This document shows positions 47,651-58,945 of a stretch of DNA of 64,000 nt, in pieces (position 1 is the first letter of the stretch; every line of letters begins with the position of its first letter). The translations under genes were made by a program, and so were the position numbers. Origin of the DNA: Cycas panzhihuaensis (lineage: Eukaryota > Cycadophyta); the NCBI GenBank assembly GCA_023213395.1, contig CM041465.1, forward strand, positions 197,043,741 to 197,107,740. The letters run 5' to 3'. The notes under the pieces are model-generated. The model saw nothing but the letters and a program-made list of their open reading frames with translations. It was not told where the DNA came from and made no database searches.

Positions 47651-48797
47651 ATAAATGATACATTCTAAAATGAGTTGAAGTTGCCCTTCCTTATTTAAGA
47701 TAGATAATTCTATTTGAACTTGTACTTACTGTCTAATCACTCTCTTAAGACATGAAACATAAAAGACATTATAGATCATTAATAGTGGTGGTAAGTCTAA
47801 GGCATATACAACTTCACCAATCCTTTTGAGAATTTTGTAAGGGCCATAAAATTGAAGTTGTAATTTATGTTTCCCATCCTATTTGAGAGATGTCTACTTA
47901 TATGGTTTCAACTATAAGCATACCTAATCACTTGGTTAAAATGCTCATTTATTTTGCCCTTTATTTGCTAATTGCTTCATCTAATTTTGTACAAGGTTCA
48001 GATTTTCCTTAAGTAGCTTAAGAATCTATGTTGTTTGTTAGATATGGTCCTCGACTTCTTGAACCTTAAAACTAATTATGGCATAATTCTTATGTGTGGG
48101 TGGTTCATAGCCATATAGTGTTTAGAATAGAGTCATTATTGCTGATGCATGATATGTTATATTATACCACCTTTCTGCTAAAGGAAGCTAATGATGCCAC
48201 TAGCCCTACTTATCTAAAGCATAACAATGAAGGTATCCTTTAAGGCACTTATTAACCACTTCGGTTTGAAAATTTATTTATGGATGGTAGGATGAGCTCA
48301 TTGTTAGTTTAGTATCAAGTAGATAGAAGAGTTTTATCTAGAAGTTACTGGTAAACTTAGGGTCCTGATCACTAACTATATATTTGGACATGCTATGTAA
48401 CCTGTGTATATCATTTAAAAAGATCTCTATAATTTTCTTTACCTTATATGTGACTTGAATACCATAAAAATAAGCATATTTAGTTAGCCTATCAACAACC
48501 ACTAGTATATCATCTTTTCCTTTTAACTTAGGTAGATCCATAATGAAGTCTATAGAAATTTCTTCCCATCATTGATTTGGTATGGGAAGGGGTTATAACA
48601 ATCTTAGAGACTTGATAGTTTTTGTCTTATGTCATTGATAAATTTCACATAAGGAAACATATCTCTTTTCATCTCCTTTTTGGCCCTTCCAAAAGAAAAA
48701 TTATTTTCAATGGTGATATATCCGTAGGAACCCTGAGTGACCTATTATTGGAGAGGCATGTGTATCATGTAAAATTTGCTTCTTGAGACTAGAGTGA
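47650..48797 (-). pseudogene. Element E integrase remnant
   Basis: The zinc-binding start reads [20 protein letters not shown] near 48740-48790. The core is open at 48338-48541: MDLPKLKGKDDILVVVDRLT (first Asp) and YIVSDQDPKFTSNF (second Asp). SSSYHP then FQTEVVNKCL follows near 48260 (third acid). The C-terminal part reads GKHKLQLQFYGPYKILKRIG near 47850. The triad residues are all readable although stops interrupt between them. Confidence 0.86.
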
Positions 48798-48798
48798 T

Positions 48799-48848
<50 letters not shown>

Positions 48849-48902
48849 TATATACATATATATACATATATACATATATATATATACATATATATATGTA
48901 TA

Positions 48903-48990
<88 letters not shown>
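48798..48990. repeat. (AT)n and ATATAC microsatellite inside E pol
   Basis: About 190 bp of AT dinucleotides with interspersed ATATAC units. It lies between RNase H and the integrase zinc region on a coding stretch, so it expanded within pol. Peptides of alternating Tyr and Ile on either strand are artefacts of the repeat. Confidence 0.93.
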
Positions 48991-48995
<5 letters not shown>

Positions 48996-49560
48996 CTTGT
49001 ACTAGAGAATATTTGTAGACCATGTATAATAGGTTGAATGCCCTACCCTAGCTTGAAGGTCTTAAATGATCTGCTTTATAAAGGGGTCCTTGTCCCATTC
49101 TTGCTTGGCAACTACTATCCAAGGGGGATTGACCATGATGATAGAATATAGTGTAGAGCCTTCTTCCTTATGAGATAAAGCATCAACAACTATATTATCC
49201 TTACCTTTTTTATATGTGATTTCAAAGTCAAAAGCTTGCATTTTGGTGATCCATTTTTGTTGTTCCTTGGATGCTGTCCTTTGAGCTAGAAAACATTTTA
49301 AGCTATCATGGTCTATTTTAATTTGAAAATATATTCTTAATAAATATTGTCACTATTTCCTAACTACATGGAGAATTGCTAACATCTCCTTCTCATAGGT
49401 GGATTTGACTTATTCCTTATGTATAAGTTGATGACTTTCAAAGGCCAAAGGTTTCCCTTCTTACATTAAGACTACTCTAATGCCTTGCCTTAATGCATCA
49501 CGTTTACTAGTGAAGGTCTTTGTAAAGTCTGGTATTATGAGGACTGGTGTCATAGTTAAA
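48991..49560 (-). pseudogene. Element E RNase H remnant
   Basis: Minus-strand reading includes KPLAFESHQLIHKE, then KSTYEKEMLAILHVVRK, KIDHDSLKCFLAQRTASKEQ and KWITKMQAFDFEITYKKGKD. This is the classic gypsy RNase H order. The first part (TKTFTSKRDALRQGIRVVLM) has S-K-R-D where family members have a catalytic Asp motif. Confidence 0.85.
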
Positions 49561-50400
49561 GCCACCTTTAGGTGTTCAAATGCTTCAAAGGCCTTATCAT
49601 TCCAATGAAAGGAATCATTTTTTAACAAGTTGATTAAAGGGGAAGTAATCCTTGCATAGCCTTGAACAAACTTTTGATAATACCTTATGATTCGTAAGAA
49701 TCCACAAAGGCCCTTGATGTTTTTGGGTTTAGGTCAGTTCGTGATAATTATAATTTTCTTAGGATTCAGCTTAACTCCTTCTTGAGAGATAATATCACCT
49801 AAATATTCTATTTTTGTTTGCCCAAATTGACATTTTAATTTTTTGGTATAAAGCTAATTATCTATAAGTACTTATAATGCCTTATTAATATGCTAAAGAT
49901 AGTCTTCCCATATATGACTAAAGATCAGAATGTCATAAAGAAAGACTAACATGAACTTCATTAAGTAAGGCTAAAAGAGTTTGTTTATGAGTCCTTGAAA
50001 AGTGGATGGGGTATTATTTAAGCCAAATGGCATGACTAAAAAATTATAATACTCTTCATATGTACGAAATGCAGTTTTATGAACATCCTCACCATTGATC
50101 TTAATTTGATGGTATCCTAACCATAAGTCCAATGATGTAAAGAATGTTGCTCTATGGAGTTCATCGATGATTGGTATAGGAAATTTATCCTTTATGGTTA
50201 TCTTATTGAGCTCACGGTAGTCTATACATATGCAAAATGAGCTATCTTTCTTTCTTACTAAAATCACTAGGGCAGAAAAAATACTTTTACTTTCCCTAAT
50301 AGTACCAGCATTAAGGAGTTCCTGAACTAGTCGTTTAATTTTATTCTTTTACTGGTAGAAGTATCAGTATGGTCAAATACAAGGAAGATTGCTTCTAGCT
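49561..50400 (-). pseudogene. Element E reverse transcriptase remnant
   Basis: Open at 49971-50267: [20 protein letters not shown] then [18 protein letters not shown] (first catalytic Asp) and [20 protein letters not shown]. The catalytic pair region reads VFLYDILIFS near 49920, so the first Asp of DD is Tyr. It continues with KIEYLGDIISQEGVKLNPKK and the thumb. Typical chromovirus RT. Confidence 0.88.
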
Positions 50401-51015
50401 ACTAAGTCAATGCTATGATCTTAGTCTTGTACTAGGGGAAAACCTTGAGAAATATCCTTAAAGACCTGGTTGTGGTAGTGAAGTACCAATTTTAAGTCAT
50501 TTAATATACCATCATCTCAGAGAATGTTCCCTTTTGTTGGATGTTCCTAACCTTCTAGAGTATAAGATTTGACAATGATTCCTATACCACATTTTTTGAT
50601 GAGCATCTCCATATGGTATGAGCTAATGATTTAGGTTAGAGGAGAAATGATCCCATTCAATTGATAGTTAATTTCTTCAGAAGTACATATGATGAAGAGC
50701 TCTTGCATATTTAGTTGAATGGTCCTTAATGGTTTGAGCTATTATACCCCTAATACAACATCAACTCTTCCAACGAGAATGACATACATGGAAATGGATA
50801 GGTGATAGTCATCCATTTGTAACTTGATGTTGTGATATTTCCCCCCACAATAGAGTGTCCCTCCATTAGCGACCATAACTTAGAAATTTTTAATACGATA
50901 TGGAAAATAATTGAGTTCTTCAACAAGTTTTTGATTAATGAAATTGTGGGTACTCCTAGAATCTATGAGGACAACCACCTTCCTTTTCTTGATGTACCTA
51001 ATAAGTTTGAGTGTT
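50401..51015 (-). pseudogene. Element E aspartic protease remnant
   Basis: Active-site start KVVVLIDSRSTHNFINQKL at 50935-50995; the DSG Gly codon is now Arg. Remaining protease strands and the RT lead lie in the broken part to 50401. The motif is the same type as in element H at the left edge. Confidence 0.75.
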
Positions 51016-51099
51016 TATGGGGCCATGATTCTAATAAAGGCATGCACATATACAGTAGTCATATCTTCTTCTTCCTTCTTAGGTGGGTTACAATTATTA

Positions 51100-51890
51100 T
51101 TTTCTAGCTCTAATGTGGCTTCTTCTACTAGTTCATCATCTTGGACATCCTCAATTATAAATAAGTGTAATTCAAGACACTTATGGTCTTTATTTCACTT
51201 TTGGTTATAATGAAAATATAACCCTTTTAATTATTTCTCATCCATCTCTTAGGAAGTCAAGGAATGTTCATGGAAGAGGTTAAGATACCTTTTTTTTACT
51301 TCAATATGTCTTGAAAAATTGATAGCTGTAGAGATGTTATTAGGTTTAAGAGTCGCAACTCATGTCTGATGTCATCTCATAACCCACCAATGTACAACTG
51401 AAGTAATTTATTCTGACAAAGACCATCAACCCTTGTAGAGAGACATTGTTATTTTGCTATATAATCTAAAATAGTCCCCTCCTATTTGACTTTAGCTAAC
51501 TAGTTAAAGTGGTCATGATCTTAGGTACTATCATACTGAGCTGTAAGATCCTTAACAAAACCCTTGTATTAATAACTAAGCTCGCTAGTTATTTTCATAA
51601 CTTATTGGTACCATTAGTAGGGTTCAATTTTTATATATAGAGAAGCAAGAGGGATTTTCTTATCTACTGGAACTTGATGAAGAGAAAGTATTATTCCATT
51701 TAGGTGATCCAGGTATGCACATCTGTGCCATTGAACTTCCTAATTTCTACCTTGGGAAGGAAGTTAGGACGGAAGTATCTGTCGTCATTATCTTCGTCTT
51801 CTTTAGTAAAGCGACCCCCACATATGTGAGTAGTATCATCAAATTTAATCTTTTCTTCCTTAAAAGGTTTCATGACTATCAACTCTAGTA
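51100..51890 (-). pseudogene. Element E gag remnant
   Basis: Open at 51700-51882 with NFLPKVEIRKFNGTDVHTWI, the (R/K)xxxPxFxGTDxxxWI start of a chromovirus Gag, followed with stops by MEQYF-like residues. The zinc knuckle lies at 51190-51240 (KGLYFHYNQK, a stop, NKDHKC), with two Cys codons now Tyr. An acidic linker follows (IEDVQDDELVEEATLE). Confidence 0.8.
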
Positions 51891-52870
51891 ATACTGCTTT
51901 AAAATTTTCATTGAAGTTTGTTTGGATTTATAATATGTCTTCTTGAAGTTGTGTGATAGTATTATTAAGATCTTGAGTCCAACTAGGGTTTATCTTAGGG
52001 GCTATTTATTCACAAGACCTAAGTTGAATTCTAGTTGATAAATGTAAATGAAAGGGATTTGATAGGGTGTCTATAGACTATTATCCCCAATGTTTTACAA
52101 TAAGGTAATATGATTTTTTTTTTTTTGCTTTTTTACGTTTTTACTTTTTTGGTCTACTGACTTACTTATTGACTATATATGCATGAACTGATAACAAACT
52201 GGCTAGACATATTAGATTTAACAAATTGATGATGAGTGAGTAACTAACTAACTAGGTGCATATAGACCATTAATAAACTAACCATATACACTAGGTTTGG
52301 GATTGTCTAGTTTGTAGGCCCTCTGATATATTAATCCTAGTCGTAAATAGTATCAACTTATAGAGGCTAACACTCTACTTTGTAGTCATACTACTCTATC
52401 TGTAAGGTACGTAGAGAGTAACTTCTTAGGGCTAATCTCTTACCAGTGTACTATAAATTATAAATGGTCAATAGGTTTCTTATGGTTACCTATACTAGGA
52501 AGGCCTATTTAGGGGGTCTACTTATATACTCGTAGGTATGTGGAGGTGCAATTCTATAGCCAAGTTCTATCTAAGGTTTGATTCAAGAGTGTGATCTCCA
52601 GTCCTTCATGTAAGAGATGAAAAAGCCACAATGCACTTTGCTTAAAATAACAAATCCTCATGATACTTATAGAACCCTAATATAGAGTCTCTATCTATAT
52701 ATAAAAGACAACTACTTAGTGGTAATGTTATGATAGTTACCCAATTATAGTATTGTCTACCCCAAAAAAATAAAGTAACTAAGTAGAAATTTAATGAGAA
52801 CAGGTATTGGTAAGAAAAAACTAATAGAAAAAAAAAAATTATTTAATACCTTTGACTCTTCCATAAGGTA
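51891..52870 (-). other. Element E leader
   Basis: About 1 kb of AT-rich sequence between primer site and recognisable gag, including a short T run near 52112. No domain seen. Confidence 0.5.
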
Positions 52871-52892
52871 TAGATCAACTGCTCTGATACCA
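52871..52892 (-). other. Primer-binding site of element E
   Basis: Minus strand TGGTATCAGAGCAGTTGATC, a full match to the initiator Met-tRNA type site, two bases from the LTR. Confidence 0.92.
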
Positions 52893-52894
52893 CT

Positions 52895-53277
52895 TCGTAG
52901 GATACCACTCCTTAATAATAATTACACACCAATATAATATTAAAATAACTCTAAAAGAGCACTTGTATTGCAATGCCCTTCGAGGGGGCAACCTCCCAAT
53001 TATATGCAATAACAATGATATTTAAGATACCCTACTCTAAAGATTACATAAATATATATAAGGCTTTATGCTTTCTACACAACCTCCTCTTTATGCATGT
53101 GGGATATTACATGAATATATATAGCTCAATGACCACTACACAACTTTCTACTTATGCATGTGGGATATTAAGAAGAGGGAAGAAGTAGAAAAAATAAAAG
53201 ATATAAGAGAAGATAAGAGAGAGAAGAAGCAAAAGATATAAGAGAATATAAGAGAAGGTAAGTTAGGGGTTGGATCC
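52895..53277 (-). repeat. 5' LTR of element E
   Basis: Aligns with 47060-47490 without the AT expansion. It ends at GGGTTGGATCC where element D begins, within about ten bases of the expected LTR edge. Confidence 0.85.
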
Positions 53278-53364
53278 TATTTCTTGGCTACCAGGAATGG
53301 GTTTTTGGTAAGTTGACATAGGTAAGTGCACGCATGCTTCTATCCTTTGCTTTTGTCACTTCTC
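53278..53364 (+). repeat. 5' LTR stub of element D
   Basis: TATTTCTTGGCTACCAGG onward matches the start of the 3' LTR at 63169 for 87 bases, up to CACTTCTC. The remaining roughly 3 kb of LTR, primer site and gag start are deleted. Confidence 0.88.
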
Positions 53365-54330
53365 ATCCTATCGAGAAGATCTTAGATCCTCTCACTTCTG
53401 CCATATGTTCGTTTGAACGTACTATAAAGGAGCTCAAACTCCAAGCTCCTTCATCCCCTACATCACATAAGCAAGTCCAACAAGCTTGCTGAGTTGTTTC
53501 CTCTAAGGGTGGTAACACCCAACCTTCTTAAGCGAGGAAGCTCGATTCTTCCCTTAAAAAGAAATGGTGCTCCATCCATGGAGAATGCTTCCATGAAGAT
53601 TCATAGTGTTAGGATCAACACCCAAGAGCTACCCCACAACATGATTCTTGCCTCAAACGGGCATTTAGGGCTAACCTAGATAAGCCCGTCCATAGAGATC
53701 CCTTCCCTAAACATGGGGAATGTGATCACACTAACCAATAAAAGAACAACTGAAACCGAGGAAGATCCCCAAACCCTTGCCCTTCACAAGCCAAAGGGAA
53801 GGGTGCGAGGAATCCATCCTCTTCCTTGGGTTCCCTTGATCGTCGTACTCCTTCACCTTCATGATCCTGAAACAAGGGAAAGAAGGTCATTCATATGCTT
53901 ATGACTACTTCTTCGTATGCCCTAACCTAGTCTTAAACAGCTAAAGAGGCAAATGGCACCTCTTCATCCATACCTCACTTCGACCCTCTTCTGGAAACCT
54001 CTCTTCCGGAAGTCCCTGCACTCCCTAAGACCATTCATGTATGCCCCGATCATTACAACTTTCGAAGGGCTCTTCTCCAACCTACCACAAAAGGAAAGCC
54101 TTTCTCCATTGTCAACAAGCTTCATACCGTGGCTGTTGGAATGTTCATAATGGACATCTTGAGGAGCTGCCCTAAACAATGTATACTTCTCTTGAAAGCC
54201 TGAAGATTAGGTGATGCATCTATTCATGTTTTGGGTGTTGCCCTAAGTCATGAATCTATCATCTCTTTTGATCTCAAGGACCTTCCCCCTGCTAGTGAAA
54301 GGGAGCGCCAATGGCATTTCCATTTTACCA
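53365..54330 (+). pseudogene. Element D gag C-terminal part
   Basis: Matches element C 25450-26400 on the opposite strand. Holds the CCHC-like patch KKWCSIHGECFHE near 53560-53600. The rest is Pro/Ser-rich and broken into short frames (53494-53679, 53713-53904). Confidence 0.65.
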
Positions 54331-54334
54331 TAAC

Positions 54335-54662
54335 CATTGATGCTCTTGATTATATTATATAGAGAATCATTGTTGACAATGGTTTTTACATTAATGCCAT
54401 GCCTTTGCACATCATACAAGAGCTTGGCATATCATCCTTGGAGTCGGTTCCATGGTAGTGTCAAGGCTATAATGGTAGCAAAAAGACACCCTTGGGATCA
54501 GTGTCCATCTCCCTTACAAGAGCTAAGACTGTCCTCATCGATATTGCAGTTCTTGATATTGATGTCGACTACAATCTTCTCTTGGGATACCCATAGCTTG
54601 ACCAAATAAGAGTTGTGTGCTCATCCCAATGGGGATAGCTTAAGCTCATCCATGAGAGGTGA
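54335..54662 (+). pseudogene. Element D aspartic protease remnant
   Basis: Reads RIIVDNGFYINAMPLHIIQE at 54364-54424 (D-N-G active site as in C), then CQGYNGSKKTPLGSVSI and VDYNLLLGYP. One to three stops (TAG for Trp or Gln positions). Confidence 0.78.
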
Positions 54663-55395
54663 ATGAGGGTTGTCTCCCAAGAGCCTCCTCCCACTAAGCA
54701 ACCTCGCCAATTTTGTCAAGCGATTCATAGCCAAGTAAAGGACGACAAGGACCTTTCTACCCATGCCTCCGCTTGCTCCATTGACATCCCTAATCCATCC
54801 CCTTTGGAAGAAGTCCCTTTATCTTCTTCTTCCAATCTCACATGCTTTACCCCTATTGGTGTCAGAAGCTATGGGTATCTTACCATACTTAACGATGACG
54901 AATTTGATAGTGAGGATGAGGATTTCCCTCACCCCATCTCCCTCCTAGGCATGAGTAGGGGGTATCTCCTTCATTCCAGGTCTCGATCTGGAACTCCCAT
55001 TGTTGAAGAGACTAACTCTTCCCTTGTGTCTCATGTCATCATTCTTGTTGATCAGGCGATCCTTGAGTCTCCCCCTTCGCTGCCCTTCGTAGGCAATGAA
55101 GCTAGGGAGCCTCTTATTGTCCCTCATATGGGACCTCTTTCTGACTCTTTCAGAGAGTCCTTTGGGCATGTTGAGTGATGTGTTAACCACCATGGTCCTA
55201 CTATTTCTACTTCCCCTCTCTCATCATCTTCTCGAGGTGTGGTCATCTATGGGGTAGACTACTTTAAGGATAACGAGGCTCTACTTGAGTATTTAGAGGG
55301 ATCTATGCCCAATCTCCCTTCTTGTCACCATAGGCTTGGCCACCAGAAGGTCCTAGGTATTGGGTCTTCCCTCGCTAACCCAATCCTATCTCCTA
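54663..55395 (+). pseudogene. Element D protease-RT linker
   Basis: A 171-codon open stretch at 54663-55178. It includes SNLTCFTPIGVRSYGYLTIL and NDDEFDSEDEDFPHPISLLG, which are matched in C at 24838-25020. Ser/Pro-rich and acidic with no known fold. It is the longest uninterrupted frame of the window, but it is only part of a polyprotein and has no separate start signal. Confidence 0.65.
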
Positions 55396-56455
55396 TTCTG
55401 CCCATTCCTGTTGACTGAGCCCCACTTCACTTCAAGGAGGGGAATGCCATGTGCATGGGAGTAACCCAAGACATAGACCTTACTCCAGGTAAGGTCATTA
55501 AGGTGGGAGCGGAATGCTTTCCTGATGAAATGAAGGAATATACCCTTGTATTCTAAGAGTTTTAAGATGTCTTCGTATGGAACTATTTCGATATGAAGGG
55601 GAATAACCCTTCGATCATTACCTAAAACCTCACCACTATCTTGGGTGCTTGCCCCGTGCGTCAAAAGCAGCGCCCTCTTCACCCCAAGCTTTTAGCTATT
55701 ATCAAGATGAAAGTTAAGAAACTCCTAAACGTGGGGTTAATCACTTCCATCGACTACCCTAAGTGGGTGTCCAATATTGTCTCTGTTGCAAAAAAAATGG
55801 GACAATTTAGATATGTATTGATTTATGAGACATCAACAATGTATGTCCCAAGGACAACTTCCCACTTCCCTTCATTGATCAAATCTTTGATCGAACTACT
55901 AGTTTTGAAGTCATGTCCTTAATGGATGACTTCTCTGGCTACAACCAAATCCAGATTTCTCCTAAAGACCATCATAAGACAACCTTCACTACCTCGTGGG
56001 GTACCTTCGCTTATAAGGCGATGCCCTTTGGGTTAAAGAACATAGGTGCCGCCTATCAAAGGGTGATGCAGTGTATTTTTATGACCTTATTAATAAATCT
56101 TTAGAGGTTTTTATGGATGATATGATGGATCTCTCATGCATTAGAGCCCATCATCCTTCGATTTACAAGCCATCTTCACACGATGTTGTAAATACCATGT
56201 AAGCCTCAATCCTCTTAAATGCGTATTTGCTGTGATAGTTGGCAAACTCCTTGGTTTCCTTGTGTTAAAATAAGGGATCCAAATTAACCCTAATAAAGTC
56301 AAGGCCATCCTTGACATGCCACCTCCTAAAACCCAATGATAGATCAAGTCGTTCTTAGGTAGGCTTGGATTTCTTAGGCATTTCTTAGTAAATGTCACTA
56401 TAAACACCAAACCTCTTACCAACCTATTAAAGAAGGGAGCCCCGTTCATTTGGTC
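55396..56455 (+). pseudogene. Element D reverse transcriptase remnant
   Basis: The RT start is at 55641-55922 (VKKLLNVGLITSIDYPKWVS). The palm is open at 55913-56104 with MDDFSGYNQIQISPKDHHKT and AMPFGLKNIGAAYQRVMQ. A one-base frameshift near 56080 comes just before the catalytic region, which then reads VFMDDMM (both Asp kept, unlike C). Downstream are KLLGFLVLK and IQINPNKVKAILDMP, then FLGRLGFLRHFLVN. Confidence 0.88.
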
Positions 56456-56459
56456 TTCA

Positions 56460-57028
56460 AAGGCCTAGAAAGTCTTTGAAGAACTCAAGGAAGCCCTTGC
56501 TTCCACCCTGACGTTGGCATCCCCTCTCTTTTACAAGCCATTCATTCTTTATACTTTAGTTACTGATGAGTCCTTAGGTGCTATGCTAGCCTAGGAAAAT
56601 GATTTAGGAATTGAAAGGGCCATTTACTTCATCAGTCATACTCTCATAGCTGCTGAACTTAACTACTCTCCTACTAAGAAGGAGTGTCTCTCCTTGGTGT
56701 ATGTAACCAAGAAGTTTAGGCATTACTTGCTCGAGAATACTACTCAGGTGATCATCCAATCTGATTCCCTATGATATTTACTCACCTGACTCGACCTGAC
56801 ATGTAGGACTGGTAAATGGGCCATCCTCCTTCATGAATTTGACCTCCAAATCATTAAGAGAAAGTCAAAGAAAGGGATGGTAGTGGCTGAGCAACTCACC
56901 AACACCCCCATCCCAAACCCTTCTGACGTTCCCATTGATGATTCTCTACTTGATGAGCCTATTATGGCCATTTAGGATTCTCCTCCCTATTCGCTTACTG
57001 ACAATGAGTGGTACGAAGATATTGTGTA
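56460..57028 (+). pseudogene. Element D gypsy-type RNase H remnant
   Basis: Reads FILYTLVTDESLGAMLA (catalytic Asp), LNYSPTKKECLSLVYVTKK, TTQVIIQSDSL and RTGKWAILLHEFDLQIIKRK. First RNase H of the element. Stops at two to three Trp or Gln positions. Confidence 0.86.
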
Positions 57029-57029
57029 A

Positions 57030-58252
57030 TATCTCGCCCAGCAGTAGTATCGTCCATAAGCTAGTAGCAAAGTTAGGTCTCGTATTCAGGCTACTACTAA
57101 GTAATACTTCCTTATGGGTGAAGTATTATATAAGAGATCCTTCGATGGGATCCTTCTTCATTGCATCAACCCCGATGAAGCAAACCAAATACTCTGTGAA
57201 TTCCATAATGACGTTTACGAGGGCCACTTTGGGGGTTAATCCATGGCTTAAAGGATCCTTCGTATGGGGTATTACTGGCCATCCCTCTTTAAGGATGCCC
57301 ATGCCTATACCCTGAGATGTTGGCGGTGTCAAGAGCATGCTAACATCACCCACTTACCTTCTAAGGCCCTCCATCCTATCATATCTCCATGGCCCTTCTT
57401 CCAATGGAGGTTGGACCTTATTGGAGCCATATCCACATCCTCTTTGTCATAGCGCAAGTTCATCTTGACTGCTATGAAGTACTTTACTAACTAGGTGGAA
57501 GCAGTTCCTTTGACCACTACTCCTGGTAAGATGATATCCACCTTCATCTACTAGTATATCATTTGTCATTTTGGAGTTCCTGATATCTTGATCATAGACA
57601 ATGGAACTCCTTTCTGTAATAAAGAGATGGATGAACGCTGTGAGAAATTTAAAATTTCTCACAAAAACTCCTCTCCCTATTACCCCCAGGCCAATGGCTA
57701 AGTTGAACTATTCAACAAAACCCTTATAAACATTTTAAAGAAAACTGTAGCCCAATCTCAAAGAGATTAGTATCTTCAGCTCCCTTATGCTCTATGGGCA
57801 TATTGCATCTCTATCCGTACGACCACGGGAATGACCCATTTTTCCTTAATGTATGGAACATATGTAGTTCTCCCATTGGAAGTGGAGATTCCCTCCTTAT
57901 GAGTCTCTCTTCAAGGTCTCGATGATGAGGAGTCTATCCGCTAGGCTCACCTCTTAGATCTTAAGGCCTTAGATGAGAGGTGCTTGACTACCTATCAAGC
58001 GAACCTCGCTTCTAAATCCAGGGCATGAAGAACATATGACAAACACCTTCGTTCATGCCCTTTGCATCCTGAGGACCACGTCCTTAAATTGGAATATTTC
58101 CATGACCGCCTGACCAAGTTCAGACCTAAATGGGTTGGCCCCTTCATCGTTCTAGATAGCCTCAGTAACAATGCTTACAGGATCACCACCTTAGAAGGTC
58201 TTGAGTTTGAGAAGGTTGTTAATGGGAAATTCCTAAAGAAATTTTATGCATG
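57030..58252 (+). pseudogene. Element D integrase remnant
   Basis: The zinc-binding part spans about 57160-57350 (LLHCINPDEANQILCEFHND, CWRCQEHA). The core reads WRLDLIGAI (first Asp), ILIIDNGTPF (second Asp) and SPYYPQANG, then a stop, VELFNK (third acid kept). The C-terminal part at 58062-58252 reads HPEDHVLKLEYFHDRLTKFR and ends KFLKKFYA. All triad residues are readable, but about ten stops interrupt the frame. Confidence 0.88.
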
Positions 58253-58945
58253 ACTACTTTTTTTGTAGTCCAAAATGAGCTTAAACTAGCACCTTAGGGG
58301 CATCCCCATTCCTCTTAATCATGGGTGGGATGGCGGTTTATGGTGGTCCTCTCGCTTCTTTTGGGTTCCTCCCCCAGAACTCCTTGTCCTCCTTTTTCTA
58401 GGGGCCTTATCCTCTTGATTGGGTGTGTTGTCCCTCTCACTCCTAAGCTTGAAAACACTCCCCAACTAGGATGGTGTGCTCGAGTATTGTTACTCTCTAT
58501 CTCATTGGTGCTTCCTTTGCATATTCTTCTATGCTCCTACGTGGATATGTATGGTTCCCTAACCTCTAGCCTCACATACGTGCGTTGCTGATAGTCATGG
58601 TGATCATGTGTGCGTCCATTAGGAATGTGGTCCTGCATGAAAGGAAGTGTGTGCAACTCAAACAAACCTCTAACATAAACCATATGATAATCAACTCAAA
58701 ACATCATGATCTATAGCTCCTCATACATATGTGCATCTTCATACATATATACACAAACATACACATAAAAGTAAATGTAACATAATACATCATCACACAC
58801 ATCATCATATATCAAATGGGGTACCAGTGGTCCCATGTATATATATAAAATCATAATGTATCATATCATCTAAATGGTATGGTACATCATCTATAGGAAG
58901 CCAGAATCCTTGCAGGGAGGAGCGTAATCATGCGATAACATATGG
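58253..58945. other. Element D spacer after integrase
   Basis: Corresponds to 20701-21586 in C. No coding region supported. Confidence 0.45.

Larger units (their letters stand above)
47060..53277 (-). mobile_element. Element E: chromovirus-type Ty3/gypsy retrotransposon
   Basis: About 6.2 kb with LTRs of roughly 0.4 kb at 47060-47490 and 52895-53277. Minus-strand order: Met-tRNA primer site, gag, zinc knuckle, protease, RT, RNase H, integrase, chromodomain, purine tract, LTR. The chromodomain after integrase is the mark of chromoviruses. Inserted in element F; its outer right edge touches element D. Confidence 0.88.

Noticed and set aside
48745-49023. Tyr/Ile alternating peptides
   Set aside because: Product of the (AT)n microsatellite on both strands.
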